The translations under genes and the position numbers were made by a program. From Actinomycetota bacterium (GTDB lineage: Bacteria; Actinomycetota; Humimicrobiia; Hakubellales; JAMDDV01), in assembly GCA_023488455.1 (NCBI GenBank), contig JAMDDV010000001.1, positions 92,683 through 156,682 on the forward strand: 64,000 bases of DNA, read 5' to 3'. Positions 7,411 to 16,012 of this stretch are shown piece after piece (position 1 is the stretch's first letter; each line of letters opens with the position of its first letter). The notes under the pieces were generated by a model. It saw nothing but the letters and a program-made list of their open reading frames with translations. It had not been told where the DNA came from and ran no database searches.

Positions 7411-7692
7411 ATGGAAACGATAGAACTTGATTTAGGTAAAGTCAAATTAAACTTGAGTGATTTCAGCCTGCATAATGTTGAGGAACAGGCAGTAGAAGCA
7501 AGGCAGGAGATATACCAGAGGATATTTGCAGGTGCAAGCGAACTCTATCCTCTAGATAAGGAGGAAGGTATATCGCTAGCTCAAAACCACAGCATAGGGG
7601 CAAAAGAGATGATACTTGATACGGCAATCGATAATGTTAATCAAGGTGATTTTAAGGAAGAAAAAATCAGTAAAATAATTTCATCATTGTGA
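7411..7692 (+). CDS. Hypothetical small acidic protein
   Basis: I do not recognise this 93-residue protein. It begins METIELDLGKVKLNL and is rich in Glu and Asp, with mixed helical content (EEQAVEARQEIYQRIF, GAKEMILDTAIDNV) and no membrane segment or cysteine. I chose the ATG at 7411 over the in-frame ATG at 7372 because AGAGGGGGC lies directly ahead of 7411, and because 7372 falls inside the left arm of an inverted repeat. The gene is divergent from the kelch gene and lies 46 bases ahead of the flippase. It therefore leads the long plus-strand run and could be a regulatory or adaptor protein of the locus. That is position-based inference only. Confidence 0.6.
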   Translation: METIELDLGKVKLNLSDFSLHNVEEQAVEARQEIYQRIFAGASELYPLDKEEGISLAQNHSIGAKEMILDTAIDNVNQGDFKEEKISKIISSL

Positions 7693-7694
7693 TA

Positions 7695-7746
7695 AAATCC
7701 ACGATTGTATAATTAGCAGGCAAATTAATCTTGAGATTGTGGATTT
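7695..7746 (+). promoter_or_regulatory. Hairpin overlapping the flippase start codon
   Basis: AAATCCACGAT (7695-7705) can pair over all 11 positions (one G-U) with ATTGTGGATTT (7736-7746) around a 30-base loop. The right arm contains the GTG start codon at 7739 of the flippase gene. It could restrain translation or act as an intercistronic processing site. No T run follows it. It is the second start-masking hairpin within 400 bases. Confidence 0.35.
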
Positions 7747-9031
7747 AAAATCTTTTTCAGTTAAAAGCTTCTTGAAAAATAACCTCAAAGAGGGAGATCT
7801 TACCAGATCCTTCCTTATAATGTTTTCTTCCACAATGGTTGTAAATATCATTAATTATATCTACAACCTTCTTGTGGGAAGATTTCTTGGACCATCTGAT
7901 TACGGTGTGTTTGTCTCTCTTCTCTCCTTTACAATGATATTTGCTGGGATATCGGGGACTGTTCAGATAGTTATTACCCGCTATGCAGCCATATTAAAAT
8001 ATGAAAATTCCCAGAGGACGTTATATAGATATTTTATTAGGGCAATACAAATTTTTTCTGTTGTTGGATTATTTGTTTTTATTTTGTTCTTTATTTCTAC
8101 TCCTTATATAAAAAAGTTTTTAAATATTGATGTAAGTGCTCCTGTCTATGTGGTCGGCATGTTATTAGGGGTATCCTTCATCGCTCCAATTGCAAGAGGA
8201 ATGTTGCAGGGTATTCAAGACTACAAGGCACTCTCCATTAACGTGATCCTGGATAGCTTCTTAAGGCTTGTGTTTGGGCTTTCCTTGATTTTTTTAGGTT
8301 TAAAAGTCAGCGGAGCGATTGGCTCACAGGTTATATCAGCAATAGTGGCTTTTTCCGTCTCTATATATTTCATTTTAAGACTCAAAAGTCTTGATGAGGG
8401 AACATACAGAATTCCAAGAGTTTCCATTTATAGATACACTTTTTTGACCCTATATACGATGAGTTGTTTTCTTTTACTAACGAACCTCGATGTCGTGCTA
8501 GTAAAACACTTCTTTGATCCCCACACGGCTGGCATTTATTCATCAGCCGTGACCATTGGCAGGATAATCCTGTATTTCCCTGGAGCGATGGCAATAGTCC
8601 TTTTCCCAAAGACATCAGAGCTTCAAACCTTGAGCAAAAAATCAGTTAAGATATTAGCCAAGGCACTTTTAATTGTTTTTGTGCTCTGTTTGATAATAAA
8701 TGTTATCTATTTTGTTGCACCAGATCTGCTTGTCAGGATAATGTTTGGTAAAGCATTTTTTGAAAGCGTGCCTTATATTGGCTATTACGGGATAGCTATG
8801 ACTTTTTATTCCTTGTTAAACATAACAGTTTTATTCTTGCTTTCGCTAAATTTTTACTCATTAATTCCTGTTTTGACTATTACATCTTTATTAGAGTTAA
8901 TTTTGTTAAATTATTATCACAAAAATTTGTTGGAAGTAATATATATTTTAATATTGGTAAGTCTATCATCACTTGTTACTTTGATTTTAATTATTGTATT
9001 TAACCTACTTAAAAATGTTAAGAATAAGTGA
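7739..9031 (+). CDS. wzx: Wzx-type oligosaccharide flippase (MOP superfamily)
   Basis: A 430-residue, almost entirely hydrophobic protein with about twelve membrane helices. The family hallmark at the N-terminus is NIINYIYNLLVGRFLGPSDYGVFVSLLSF, the Polysacc_synt/Wzx pattern in which a Gly-Arg-x-Leu-Gly-Pro turn follows helix 1; it extends over nt 7850-7935. Flippases of this group move undecaprenyl-diphosphate-linked oligosaccharide units to the outer face of the cytoplasmic membrane. The assigned start is GTG at 7739, which lies in a hairpin arm and has no strong Shine-Dalgarno; the next in-frame ATG at about 7820 would shorten the cytoplasmic tail only. A second, different flippase is encoded at 57384. 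The downstream membrane-protein gene overlaps this one by 17 bases. Confidence 0.85.
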   Translation: MDLKSFSVKSFLKNNLKEGDLTRSFLIMFSSTMVVNIINYIYNLLVGRFLGPSDYGVFVSLLSFTMIFAGISGTVQIVITRYAAILKYENSQRTLYRYFIRAIQIFSVVGLFVFILFFISTPYIKKFLNIDVSAPVYVVGMLLGVSFIAPIARGMLQGIQDYKALSINVILDSFLRLVFGLSLIFLGLKVSGAIGSQVISAIVAFSVSIYFILRLKSLDEGTYRIPRVSIYRYTFLTLYTMSCFLLLTNLDVVLVKHFFDPHTAGIYSSAVTIGRIILYFPGAMAIVLFPKTSELQTLSKKSVKILAKALLIVFVLCLIINVIYFVAPDLLVRIMFGKAFFESVPYIGYYGIAMTFYSLLNITVLFLLSLNFYSLIPVLTITSLLELILLNYYHKNLLEVIYILILVSLSSLVTLILIIVFNLLKNVKNK

Positions 9032-11312
9032 ATTCTGCTTCTATTATAAAAAAAAGATTATTATTCTGTTATTAAGTTTAGCTTCTCTAATCACCTCCAT
9101 TGTTCTTTCATCAATTTTTTCGTATTTTGGAGCTATAGCTGTAACCCTTTTCATCTTAAATCTCATATTACTTCAATATCTTGATCTGGAATACAGATGG
9201 GCTATAGGCATAGCCTTGCTCTTATTAGCAGTTTGTCCATTTTTGCTTATTGCTAAGAAAGAAAATATAGCTGAGGCTTTTGCCAATTATACATATGGAT
9301 ATTTAGTATTTGGTCTTCTCTTTATTCTCATAGATAAGCTTAGAGAAAGGGTAAAAGAAAAGAATAGATTTGTTATTTTCAAAAAAATTATGCTTAGTTT
9401 GATATTCTTTTCGCTATTGTTTTCTAATTATCTAATATTCCCTCTGATCTTACCCGAGTATAAGTCTATTCAACCCTTTGAGTTATATACTTCATTGATA
9501 ATTCCAAGGGCTTATAAGTGGCTTAAAAATCAGCCACATAATTTCATAATTGCTGAATATCCTCTCTTAGATGAAAAGGGAGAAATATATTCTGATTATA
9601 TATATATGCAAAAGATTCATGGGAAGAATCTATTTAATCTTTTACTAAGGGATAAAGAAAAATCAAAATTGCTTCTTGAAAGTGGATTCGAAAAAAATAT
9701 AAATGAGTTTATCAACGGCTTAGGTAGTAAAAAAATGGCAGAGATGCTTGGTTATTATGGTGTAAGGTATTTGCTTTTGCATAAAGATAAAATTGGGGTT
9801 GAGTTAAGCAAAGAAGCGAAAAATAAGTTAGATGGATTTAAATTAGTGTACTCAGATGAAAAGTCAGATATTTTTGAAATAGATGAAAGTTTACAAAAAC
9901 CAACAATTTATCCCATTAACAACATTAGATATTTTTCCAGAAGTCTTGGGCTTTTATATATTCCGGAAAGCCTTAAAGCTATTGAATTTAAGGATAACAA
10001 AACAAAAGGAACATTTAATTATTTTCCCACTGGAGATGAAGTTAAAGATAATGAGGTTTTAAACATTTCAAATGAAGTCATAGTACCCATTGATATCTCA
10101 TATGATGTTTTAGATAGTGTTAATGGGAATGAAGGTGTTTTATATGGCGATCTCAATCTTGTTCCATCGCAAATGAAGAGTAAAAGTGCCTATTCTATAC
10201 CACTTTATGTGTTTAACGCTGGTTCGAGAACCTGGCCAAATAAGCAAGAAGAAAATAGTGTTCATTTGAGTTACCATTGGTTAGATGTTAATACCAAGGA
10301 TGTGGTCGTTTTTGATGGAGTAAGGACAAATTTGCCGCGCAGCATAATACCCGGTGAGGTAGTTAGGGTAGATGTTGAAGTAAAAACACCAGAGGAACCA
10401 GGAGATTATATTTTACAGTTTGATTTGGTAAGGGAAAAGGAATATTGGTTTTCTTGGAAAGGAGTAAAACCATTATCAAAAGATGTGAAGGTAGTTTCAA
10501 ACCAAGAGGCTGAAGATGTTGTTTTTTTAGATCAAGAGGAAGATAAAAATAACATAATTAATCCAGAAGAAGCCATTCCAGAATATTTTGAATTTAATAA
10601 AAGAAACTATTCTGTTGCCTATTCTTTTAGCATCATTAAGGAGGGGGAGTATTCTTTTTATCTCTTAAAATCTTCCCCTCCCGATATGAAAGAAATAAGA
10701 TTTAGCTTAGACGGGAAAGGATGGATAGATAGTTATATTGATATTTTAAACTACTTTCAAGAGGCATCTGATTCCGAGGACCCTTTTTCTCAAGAGACTT
10801 CAACGTTAAACAATAATAGTAAATATATTATTAAACTTTTAGATGTTTACCTTAATAAAGGAAATCATCAAATTGTCTTTTTTGACAGCCGTTTCTTTCT
10901 AGATAGATATAGATTTAAGGATAGTGACTTTTTAGTCTTACAGAATTTAAAATCTGCTAATAAAGACATTAGTAGTAGTATAAATATCCAATCAGGAACC
11001 GCAAGTTCTAATGAATATAAAATAGAAATAAATACTAACTATCCATTTCCTCTAGCTATAAATGAGGTCTATCATAAGACATTAGAGGCTTATTATACAG
11101 ATGGAAAGAAAATTGACATATTTTCTAATCCTGGATATTCGATTTTATATTTTGATAAAGTTGGAAAATATGATGTGATAATAAAATTTAGTAAAGATAA
11201 AATTATAGAGACAGGTAAGGAAATTTATTTCTTTTGGGCTATTTTCATTTTATGTATTGTTTTTACTATAATTGTATGGGGGAAGCCAAATTTTGAAAAA
11301 TACCATACCTAA
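9015..11312 (+). CDS. Large membrane protein with extracellular Ig-like domain (paralogue A)
   Basis: A 765-residue protein. About five helices fill residues 12-150, a soluble part of about 570 residues follows, and a single helix (FFWAIFILCIVFTIIVWG) closes it. The N-terminal helices resemble those of the protein at 35168: the shared pattern is R-(W/Y)-x-IG-x-AL, CPF-x-LI-x-KKE and IAE-x-x-ANY. After the helices come segments seen at the soluble end of GT-C and YfhO-like proteins (YKWLKNQP, MLGYYGVRYLLLH). Residues about 392-488 form a beta-sandwich-like domain with NAGSRTWP, LSYHWLD, GVRTNLP and PEEPGDYILQFD; it recurs in two other proteins here. A role in external glycan transfer or polymer display is likely but unproven. 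I chose ATG at 9015 over TTG at 8994 to limit overlap with the flippase. Confidence 0.7.
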   Translation: MLRISEFCFYYKKKIIILLLSLASLITSIVLSSIFSYFGAIAVTLFILNLILLQYLDLEYRWAIGIALLLLAVCPFLLIAKKENIAEAFANYTYGYLVFGLLFILIDKLRERVKEKNRFVIFKKIMLSLIFFSLLFSNYLIFPLILPEYKSIQPFELYTSLIIPRAYKWLKNQPHNFIIAEYPLLDEKGEIYSDYIYMQKIHGKNLFNLLLRDKEKSKLLLESGFEKNINEFINGLGSKKMAEMLGYYGVRYLLLHKDKIGVELSKEAKNKLDGFKLVYSDEKSDIFEIDESLQKPTIYPINNIRYFSRSLGLLYIPESLKAIEFKDNKTKGTFNYFPTGDEVKDNEVLNISNEVIVPIDISYDVLDSVNGNEGVLYGDLNLVPSQMKSKSAYSIPLYVFNAGSRTWPNKQEENSVHLSYHWLDVNTKDVVVFDGVRTNLPRSIIPGEVVRVDVEVKTPEEPGDYILQFDLVREKEYWFSWKGVKPLSKDVKVVSNQEAEDVVFLDQEEDKNNIINPEEAIPEYFEFNKRNYSVAYSFSIIKEGEYSFYLLKSSPPDMKEIRFSLDGKGWIDSYIDILNYFQEASDSEDPFSQETSTLNNNSKYIIKLLDVYLNKGNHQIVFFDSRFFLDRYRFKDSDFLVLQNLKSANKDISSSINIQSGTASSNEYKIEINTNYPFPLAINEVYHKTLEAYYTDGKKIDIFSNPGYSILYFDKVGKYDVIIKFSKDKIIETGKEIYFFWAIFILCIVFTIIVWGKPNFEKYHT

Positions 11313-11320
11313 AGAAAAAA

Positions 11321-12058
11321 TTGTTAACTAATAACAAAAAAATTTCAATAATAGTTCCGGCTTATAATGAAGAAAATTCCATAGTTTCCTGCGTTGCAGA
11401 GATAGAAAAGACAATGGAAAAGGGGGGTAAAAATTATGAAATTGTAATTGTAGATGATGGTAGTACAGATAAAACTCATTTAAATGTAATAACAAGCTTT
11501 AGTAAAGATGAGCATGTTAAAATCTCATCATACCAACCAAATAAAGGTAAAGGTTATGCAATAATGCAGGGCTTTAGCCTCTGCGCTGGAGAGCTTATAG
11601 CTTTTATAGATGCGGACATGGATCTTCACCCTTTGCATCTTTTATTGCTTATGGAATATTTAGAATTAAAGGACGCAGACGTAGTAATTGGCTCTAAAAG
11701 ACATCCTGATTCCGCGCTTAATTATCCATGGATTAGAAAGCTATATAGTAATGTCTATTTTTATTTGATTAAAATTATTTTTGGCTTGCCTGTTAGGGAT
11801 ACTCAAACTGGAGTTAAACTTTTTAAAAGGGAAGTACTTGAGAACATACTTCCAGATTTAAAAACTAATAAGTTTGCATTTGATTTGGAGCTTTTGGTAT
11901 TAGCTCATGATAGAGGTTATAAATTGGCCGAGGCTCCCATTAAGTTAGCTTTTAGTAAAGCTTATTTAGGTAGGATAAAGCCAAGGGATATTTTTAACAT
12001 TTTCAATGATACTTTAAAAATATATTTTAGATTAAAAAAACTAAAGAAATTAGAATAA
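11321..12058 (+). CDS. GT2-family glycosyltransferase, dolichyl-phosphate glucose/mannose synthase-like
   Basis: A 245-residue GT-A enzyme. It begins ISIIVPAYNEENSI and carries IVDDGSTDKT, the DAD metal-binding triad in AFIDADMDLHP, and VIGSKRHPDS. The TQTGVKLFKRE and FDLELLVLAHDRGYKLAEAP segments are typical of the DPG/DPM synthase branch. That branch moves a hexose from UDP- or GDP-sugar onto a polyprenyl phosphate, giving the donor used by GT-C enzymes on the other side of the membrane. This fits with the GT-C-like membrane proteins around it. The N-terminus leaves only the TTG at 11321 as start after an in-frame stop at 11293. There is no C-terminal membrane segment. Confidence 0.86.
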   Translation: MLTNNKKISIIVPAYNEENSIVSCVAEIEKTMEKGGKNYEIVIVDDGSTDKTHLNVITSFSKDEHVKISSYQPNKGKGYAIMQGFSLCAGELIAFIDADMDLHPLHLLLLMEYLELKDADVVIGSKRHPDSALNYPWIRKLYSNVYFYLIKIIFGLPVRDTQTGVKLFKREVLENILPDLKTNKFAFDLELLVLAHDRGYKLAEAPIKLAFSKAYLGRIKPRDIFNIFNDTLKIYFRLKKLKKLE

Positions 12059-12060
12059 GC

Positions 12061-13035
12061 ATGCAAAAAGAAAAAGATGGAAATATCATATTTTCTATAA
12101 TCATTCCATTTAAAGAATATAATAAATACCTATTTGAGACTATTGAATATATAAAAAATCAAACATATAAAAATTTTGAGTTAATTTTGCTTCCTGATTA
12201 TAAAAGTGTTAGTAAAAGTGGTGGAATTATTGAAATACCAACTGGACATTTAAAACCTGCTGATAAGAGGGATATTGGTGCTAAAAGTGCTCAAGGCGAG
12301 TTTTTAGCATTTATGGATGATGATGCATATCCGAATAAAAAATGGCTCGAGAGATCACTTGAATATTTTAAAGATCCTGATATAGCAATGGTCTGTGGTC
12401 CAAGCCTTACTCCCCAAAATGATTCCCCAAAGCAGTTAGCTAGTGGTAAATTATATGAGTCTTTTATTGTAAGTGGGAAATTTACTTATAGATATAAACT
12501 TGGGAAACCAAGGTTTGTTGATGATTTTCCTTCAAGCAATATGATAGTTAGGAAGTCCATCTTTCAGGAACTTGGAGGCTTTACAACAAAGTATTGGCCA
12601 GGTGAAGATACAAAGTTGTGCTTGGACATAGTCCATAAATTAAGAAAGAAAATCTTATACTCACCAGAACTTTATTCGTATCATCATAGGAGAAAGGTTT
12701 TTATACCCCACTTGAAACAAATATTTTCTTATGCTAGGCACAGGGGGTTTTTCGTTAAAAAATTTCCCCAAACTTCGAGAAATTTTGTTTATTTTATTCC
12801 ATTGATATTTATTTTTATCTTTATTGTGTTCCCAACTCTGGCACTAATAGACAAAATGTTTTTATGGATTTACGTATTTATGATTTTAATGTATTTAGCC
12901 ATTGTATCTTTTGCTAGCATTAATGTTCGTAGTTTAAATCTATTTGGCTATGTCTTTGTAGGAATAATCTTGACTCATTTTACCTACGGTATTGGTTTTT
13001 TAAAAGGATTGATTGCGAAAGACTTTGATTACTAA
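12061..13035 (+). CDS. GT2-family glycosyltransferase with C-terminal membrane helices
   Basis: A 324-residue protein. Residues about 8-240 form a GT-A domain: FSIIIPFKEYNKYLFETIEY, AFMDDDAYPNKKWLE (the DDD metal site), SSNMIVRKSIFQELGGF and WPGEDTKLCLDIV (the catalytic-base ED motif). HHRRKVFIPHLKQIFSYARHRG, the helix leading to the membrane, occupies nt 12682-12750. Two or three hydrophobic helices (residues about 245-310) anchor it in the cytoplasmic membrane. Such enzymes add single sugars from nucleotide donors to lipid-linked acceptors. It starts 2 bases after the previous stop and its own stop overlaps the radical SAM start (TAATG at 13033-13037), so the three genes are translationally linked. 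Donor and acceptor cannot be predicted. Confidence 0.87.
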   Translation: MQKEKDGNIIFSIIIPFKEYNKYLFETIEYIKNQTYKNFELILLPDYKSVSKSGGIIEIPTGHLKPADKRDIGAKSAQGEFLAFMDDDAYPNKKWLERSLEYFKDPDIAMVCGPSLTPQNDSPKQLASGKLYESFIVSGKFTYRYKLGKPRFVDDFPSSNMIVRKSIFQELGGFTTKYWPGEDTKLCLDIVHKLRKKILYSPELYSYHHRRKVFIPHLKQIFSYARHRGFFVKKFPQTSRNFVYFIPLIFIFIFIVFPTLALIDKMFLWIYVFMILMYLAIVSFASINVRSLNLFGYVFVGIILTHFTYGIGFLKGLIAKDFDY

Positions 13036-14486
13036 TGAAGATCATAATATCTTATCCACCGCTTAAAGGATATGGGTGCCCACTTTTAGGTCAAAATAGA
13101 CAATTTCAGTGGTTTTCAAACCCGACTTATATATATCCAGTTGTACCAGCTTCGGCAGCTACTCTTCTAAAACAAGCAGGTTATGATGTGATTTGGAATG
13201 ATGCTATAGCAGAGAATTGGGATTATCAAAAATACCAGCAATTCCTATTAAAAGAGAAGCCAGATTTAATAGCTATTGAAACTAAGACACCAGTTATTAA
13301 ACAACATTGGGCAATAATTGATGACATAAAAAGATTAATGCCTGATTTAAAAGTAGTTCTTTTTGGCGACCATGTTACTGCTTTCTCACAGGAGTCTTTG
13401 CATAACTCCAAAGTTGACTACGTGCTGATGGGTGGTGATTATGATTTTCTTTTATTGAATTTATGTAATTACCTTGAGAAAGGCGTTGATTTAGAACCAG
13501 GCATATGGTTTAGAGCAAATGGTGAGATAAAAAATACTGGGAATTTTGTTCTAAATCATGATCTAGGTAGCCTTCCTTTTATAGATCGAGATCTTACTAA
13601 ATGGAAACTCTATGCTTATAAAAATGGCAATTTCAAAAGAACTCCAGGTACTTACATTATGGCGGGCAGAGATTGTTGGCATAGAGTAAATGGTGGTTGC
13701 ACTTTTTGTAGTTGGACGACTCTCTTTCCCACTTGGAGGGCTAAGAAACCAGAGTTGCTCGTGGATGAGATCGGCTTTTTAATAGACAATTATGGAGTTA
13801 AAACTGTATTTGATGACACAGGGACATTTATTGTCGGAGATCAGCTTAGAAAGTTCTGCAGGCTAATGATAAAGAGAGGTTACAACAGAATGATTGACTT
13901 CAGTTGTAATATGAGGTTTGGAGCTTGTAGTTTTGATGACTATAGACTAATGAAAAAGGCAGGTTTTAGAATGCTTTTATTTGGTTTGGAATCGGCTAAT
14001 CAAGAAACTTTGGATAAGATTAATAAAAATTTGAAAGTAGAACAAATAACAGATTCTTGTAAGCAAGCCAAGAAGGCCGGCCTAGAGCCCCACGTTACAA
14101 TAATGCTAGGTTATCCTTGGGAAAGTAAAGAAGAGGCTTTGAAAACCGTTGAGTTGGGAAGAAATTTATTAAGAGAGGGCTATGCCGATACATTACAAGC
14201 CACTTTGATTGTTCCGTATCCAGGTACTGCTTTGTTTAAAGAAGCCAAAGAAAAAGGTTGGTTAAAAACTTTAAATTGGGATAGGTATGATATGCGTAAG
14301 TCTGTTTTGAAAACCAAGATGAAAGATGATGAATTAATGAAATTAGTCCAAGAAATTTATAAAGTTGCTTTTGATCCAAGGTTTATTATTAAAAGGTTGA
14401 TTAGCATAAGAAGCTTGGACGATGTAAAGTTCATCTCAATGGCAGGCAAAAAAGTCTTAGGGCATCTTAAAGATTTTCAGAAGTAA
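13035..14486 (+). CDS. B12-binding radical SAM protein with an expanded C-x7-C-x2-C cluster motif
   Basis: A 483-residue protein with a cobalamin-binding-like Rossmann domain in residues 1-150 (PASAATLLKQAGYDVIWND, KPDLIAIETKTP, VLFGDHVTAF). The radical SAM barrel starts near residue 205. The cluster cysteines are Cys214, Cys222 and Cys225 in CWHRVNGGCTFCSW, seven residues between the first two instead of the usual three. GLESANQETLDKI and TIMLGYPWESKEEALKT are classic barrel strands. Relatives methylate or rearrange unactivated carbons or phosphinates, or modify lipids and antibiotics. In a glycan locus, C-methylation of a sugar or of the carrier lipid is plausible. The typical DHxxG B12 motif is not obvious, so cofactor use is uncertain. 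The last 37 residues recur as a remnant at 14799. Confidence 0.85.
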   Translation: MKIIISYPPLKGYGCPLLGQNRQFQWFSNPTYIYPVVPASAATLLKQAGYDVIWNDAIAENWDYQKYQQFLLKEKPDLIAIETKTPVIKQHWAIIDDIKRLMPDLKVVLFGDHVTAFSQESLHNSKVDYVLMGGDYDFLLLNLCNYLEKGVDLEPGIWFRANGEIKNTGNFVLNHDLGSLPFIDRDLTKWKLYAYKNGNFKRTPGTYIMAGRDCWHRVNGGCTFCSWTTLFPTWRAKKPELLVDEIGFLIDNYGVKTVFDDTGTFIVGDQLRKFCRLMIKRGYNRMIDFSCNMRFGACSFDDYRLMKKAGFRMLLFGLESANQETLDKINKNLKVEQITDSCKQAKKAGLEPHVTIMLGYPWESKEEALKTVELGRNLLREGYADTLQATLIVPYPGTALFKEAKEKGWLKTLNWDRYDMRKSVLKTKMKDDELMKLVQEIYKVAFDPRFIIKRLISIRSLDDVKFISMAGKKVLGHLKDFQK

Positions 14487-14538
14487 ACATCCTTGTTTCA
14501 AGAGGATAACAAAATTTATATATTGAAATAGGAATTAA

Positions 14539-14802
14539 ATGAGAAGGCGAAATAAGAAAGGACAATTTGCCCCTACAGTTTTAACTGAAAGTAATAGAGA
14601 GGAGATAATATTTAAATATAAAAAAGGTTTTGGACTCAAGAAACTCGCAAGCTCCTATCACACTGCAGATGATAGGTTAAAAAAGCATTTGTATTTACAT
14701 AACTGGCAAAATCTAAATAAATTTAAAGAGATTGGTTTTAGCTTGTCTCGCAAACAGGGAAAAGTAATTATCAGTTTAAGCAGCTATAGATACACCAAAT
14801 GA
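14539..14802 (+). CDS. Small basic HTH-like protein, function unknown
   Basis: An 87-residue, Lys/Arg-rich protein. REEIIFKYKKGFGLKKLASS looks like the first helices of a resolvase/Hin-type helix-turn-helix, in which a GxG-x-x-x-LA turn is common, and TADDRLKKHLYLHNW would be the recognition helix. The N-terminal RRRNKKGQFAP is a motif often seen at the start of phage or homing-endonuclease-associated proteins (NUMOD or HTH type). AGGA lies about 8 bases ahead of the ATG. The stop overlaps the start of the radical SAM remnant (ATGA at 14799-14802). It is probably a leftover of a mobile element or a small DNA-binding protein. Confidence 0.45.
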   Translation: MRRRNKKGQFAPTVLTESNREEIIFKYKKGFGLKKLASSYHTADDRLKKHLYLHNWQNLNKFKEIGFSLSRKQGKVIISLSSYRYTK

Positions 14803-14942
14803 AGATTAGTAGTTGCTATATCGCTCCCAGATTTATAACCAGAAAAATAGTTGTTTATGTTAGAGAGTTAGATAATCTTAAATTTCTCTGGCGAGCAGGA
14901 AAGGCCGTTGTTGGTCACTTAATGGATTTTGGAAGAAGATGA
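14799..14942 (+). pseudogene. Remnant: C-terminal 47 residues of a radical SAM protein
   Basis: This short frame (47 codons plus stop) aligns with the C-terminus of the radical SAM protein ending at 14486. APRFITRKIVVYVRELDNLK here matches DPRFIIKRLISIRSLDDVKF there, followed by AGKAVVGHLMDF versus AGKKVLGHLKDF. The rest of the gene is gone. It has ATGA overlaps at both ends (14799-14802 and 14939-14942), so it is still embedded in the operon and may be translated. It most likely marks loss of a second radical SAM copy by deletion, the small HTH gene having taken its place. Confidence 0.75.
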
Positions 14943-15946
14943 TATCTAAAGGTTTACCATCTATTTCTATTCTCATCCCCACTTTAAATGCGGGTAATGT
15001 TTTAGGGAGCTGTTTGAGATCGATTGCCAATCAGAGTTATCCAAAAGAAAAAATTGAAGTTATTGTCGCTGACGGTGGGTCGACTGATGATACCTTACAA
15101 ATTGTTAAAAAATATGAAGCCAAGATTTATAAAAATCCTTTAAAAACTGGTGAAGCAGGGAAGGCAGTTGCCTTGAAGTATGCAAGAAATGAACTTATTG
15201 CTTTTGTAGATTCAGATAATATCCTGCCTCAATCTGGTTGGCTAAAGAGAATGGTAGTACCTTTTTTGGATGAAGAGATAATTGCAAGTGAACCTCTTTA
15301 TTACAGCTATAGGAAGGAAGATGGTTATATAACAAGATATTGTGCCCTTATTGGGATGAACGATCCCCTTTGCTTATTCCTGGGTAATTACGACCGCTAT
15401 TGCTATATAACAGATAAGTGGACCGAGGTTAAGGTTGAGCAGGAGCAGAAGGATGGTTATCTAAAGGTTAGACTTAATGAAAGAGAGTTGCCAACCATAG
15501 GAGCCAATGGCTTTCTTGTACGGAGAGCACTGTTAGAAAAGTGCGCCATTGAGGATTACCTTTTTGATATAGATGTGGTGTACGATTTAGTAAAACAAGG
15601 CCATGATAAGTTTGCGAAAGTCAGAATTGGAATTGTCCATCTTTTCTCTGGATCTATTAGCGCATTTATAAGAAAACAAAGGAGAAGAATCAAAGATTAC
15701 GCTTATTATAAGAAGCTTAACTTGCGGGAGTATCCTTGGGGTTCTTTAAGCAAGATCAAGCTATTAAAATTTATTTTATATACTCTTCTAGTAGTTCCAT
15801 TGTTAGTTCAAGTGATTAAGGGCTACTCAAGAAAGAAGGACAGAGCCTGGCTATTCCACATTGCTGCCTGCTGGATAACACTAGTGGTGTATTCTTTTGA
15901 AGTAATGAGGCACAATGTATTTGGAACAAGAGGTAGGAACAGCTGA
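14939..15946 (+). CDS. GT2-family glycosyltransferase
   Basis: A 335-residue GT-A enzyme. It opens with PSISILIPTLNAGNVLGSCL and VADGGSTDDT, has AFVDSDNILPQSGWLKRMV as the metal-binding region, and GANGFLVRRALLEK as the acceptor-side strand. An internal segment of about 60 residues (RYCALIGMNDPLCLFLGNYD onward) is typical of rhamnosyl- or glucosyltransferase-like GT2 proteins in O-antigen loci. A C-terminal hydrophobic stretch (FILYTLLVVPLLVQVIKG) and an amphipathic tail would hold it at the membrane. The start overlaps the preceding remnant's stop. The ATG is preceded by GGAAGAAG. After it comes a 66-base gap and then a broken Trm112 gene. Confidence 0.87.
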   Translation: MISKGLPSISILIPTLNAGNVLGSCLRSIANQSYPKEKIEVIVADGGSTDDTLQIVKKYEAKIYKNPLKTGEAGKAVALKYARNELIAFVDSDNILPQSGWLKRMVVPFLDEEIIASEPLYYSYRKEDGYITRYCALIGMNDPLCLFLGNYDRYCYITDKWTEVKVEQEQKDGYLKVRLNERELPTIGANGFLVRRALLEKCAIEDYLFDIDVVYDLVKQGHDKFAKVRIGIVHLFSGSISAFIRKQRRRIKDYAYYKKLNLREYPWGSLSKIKLLKFILYTLLVVPLLVQVIKGYSRKKDRAWLFHIAACWITLVVYSFEVMRHNVFGTRGRNS

Positions 15947-16012
15947 TTACCGATTATCTTTTTGGCTCATTCTGGATAAGTTATAATTAATTTATAGGGT
16001 GAAGTAAATTTC

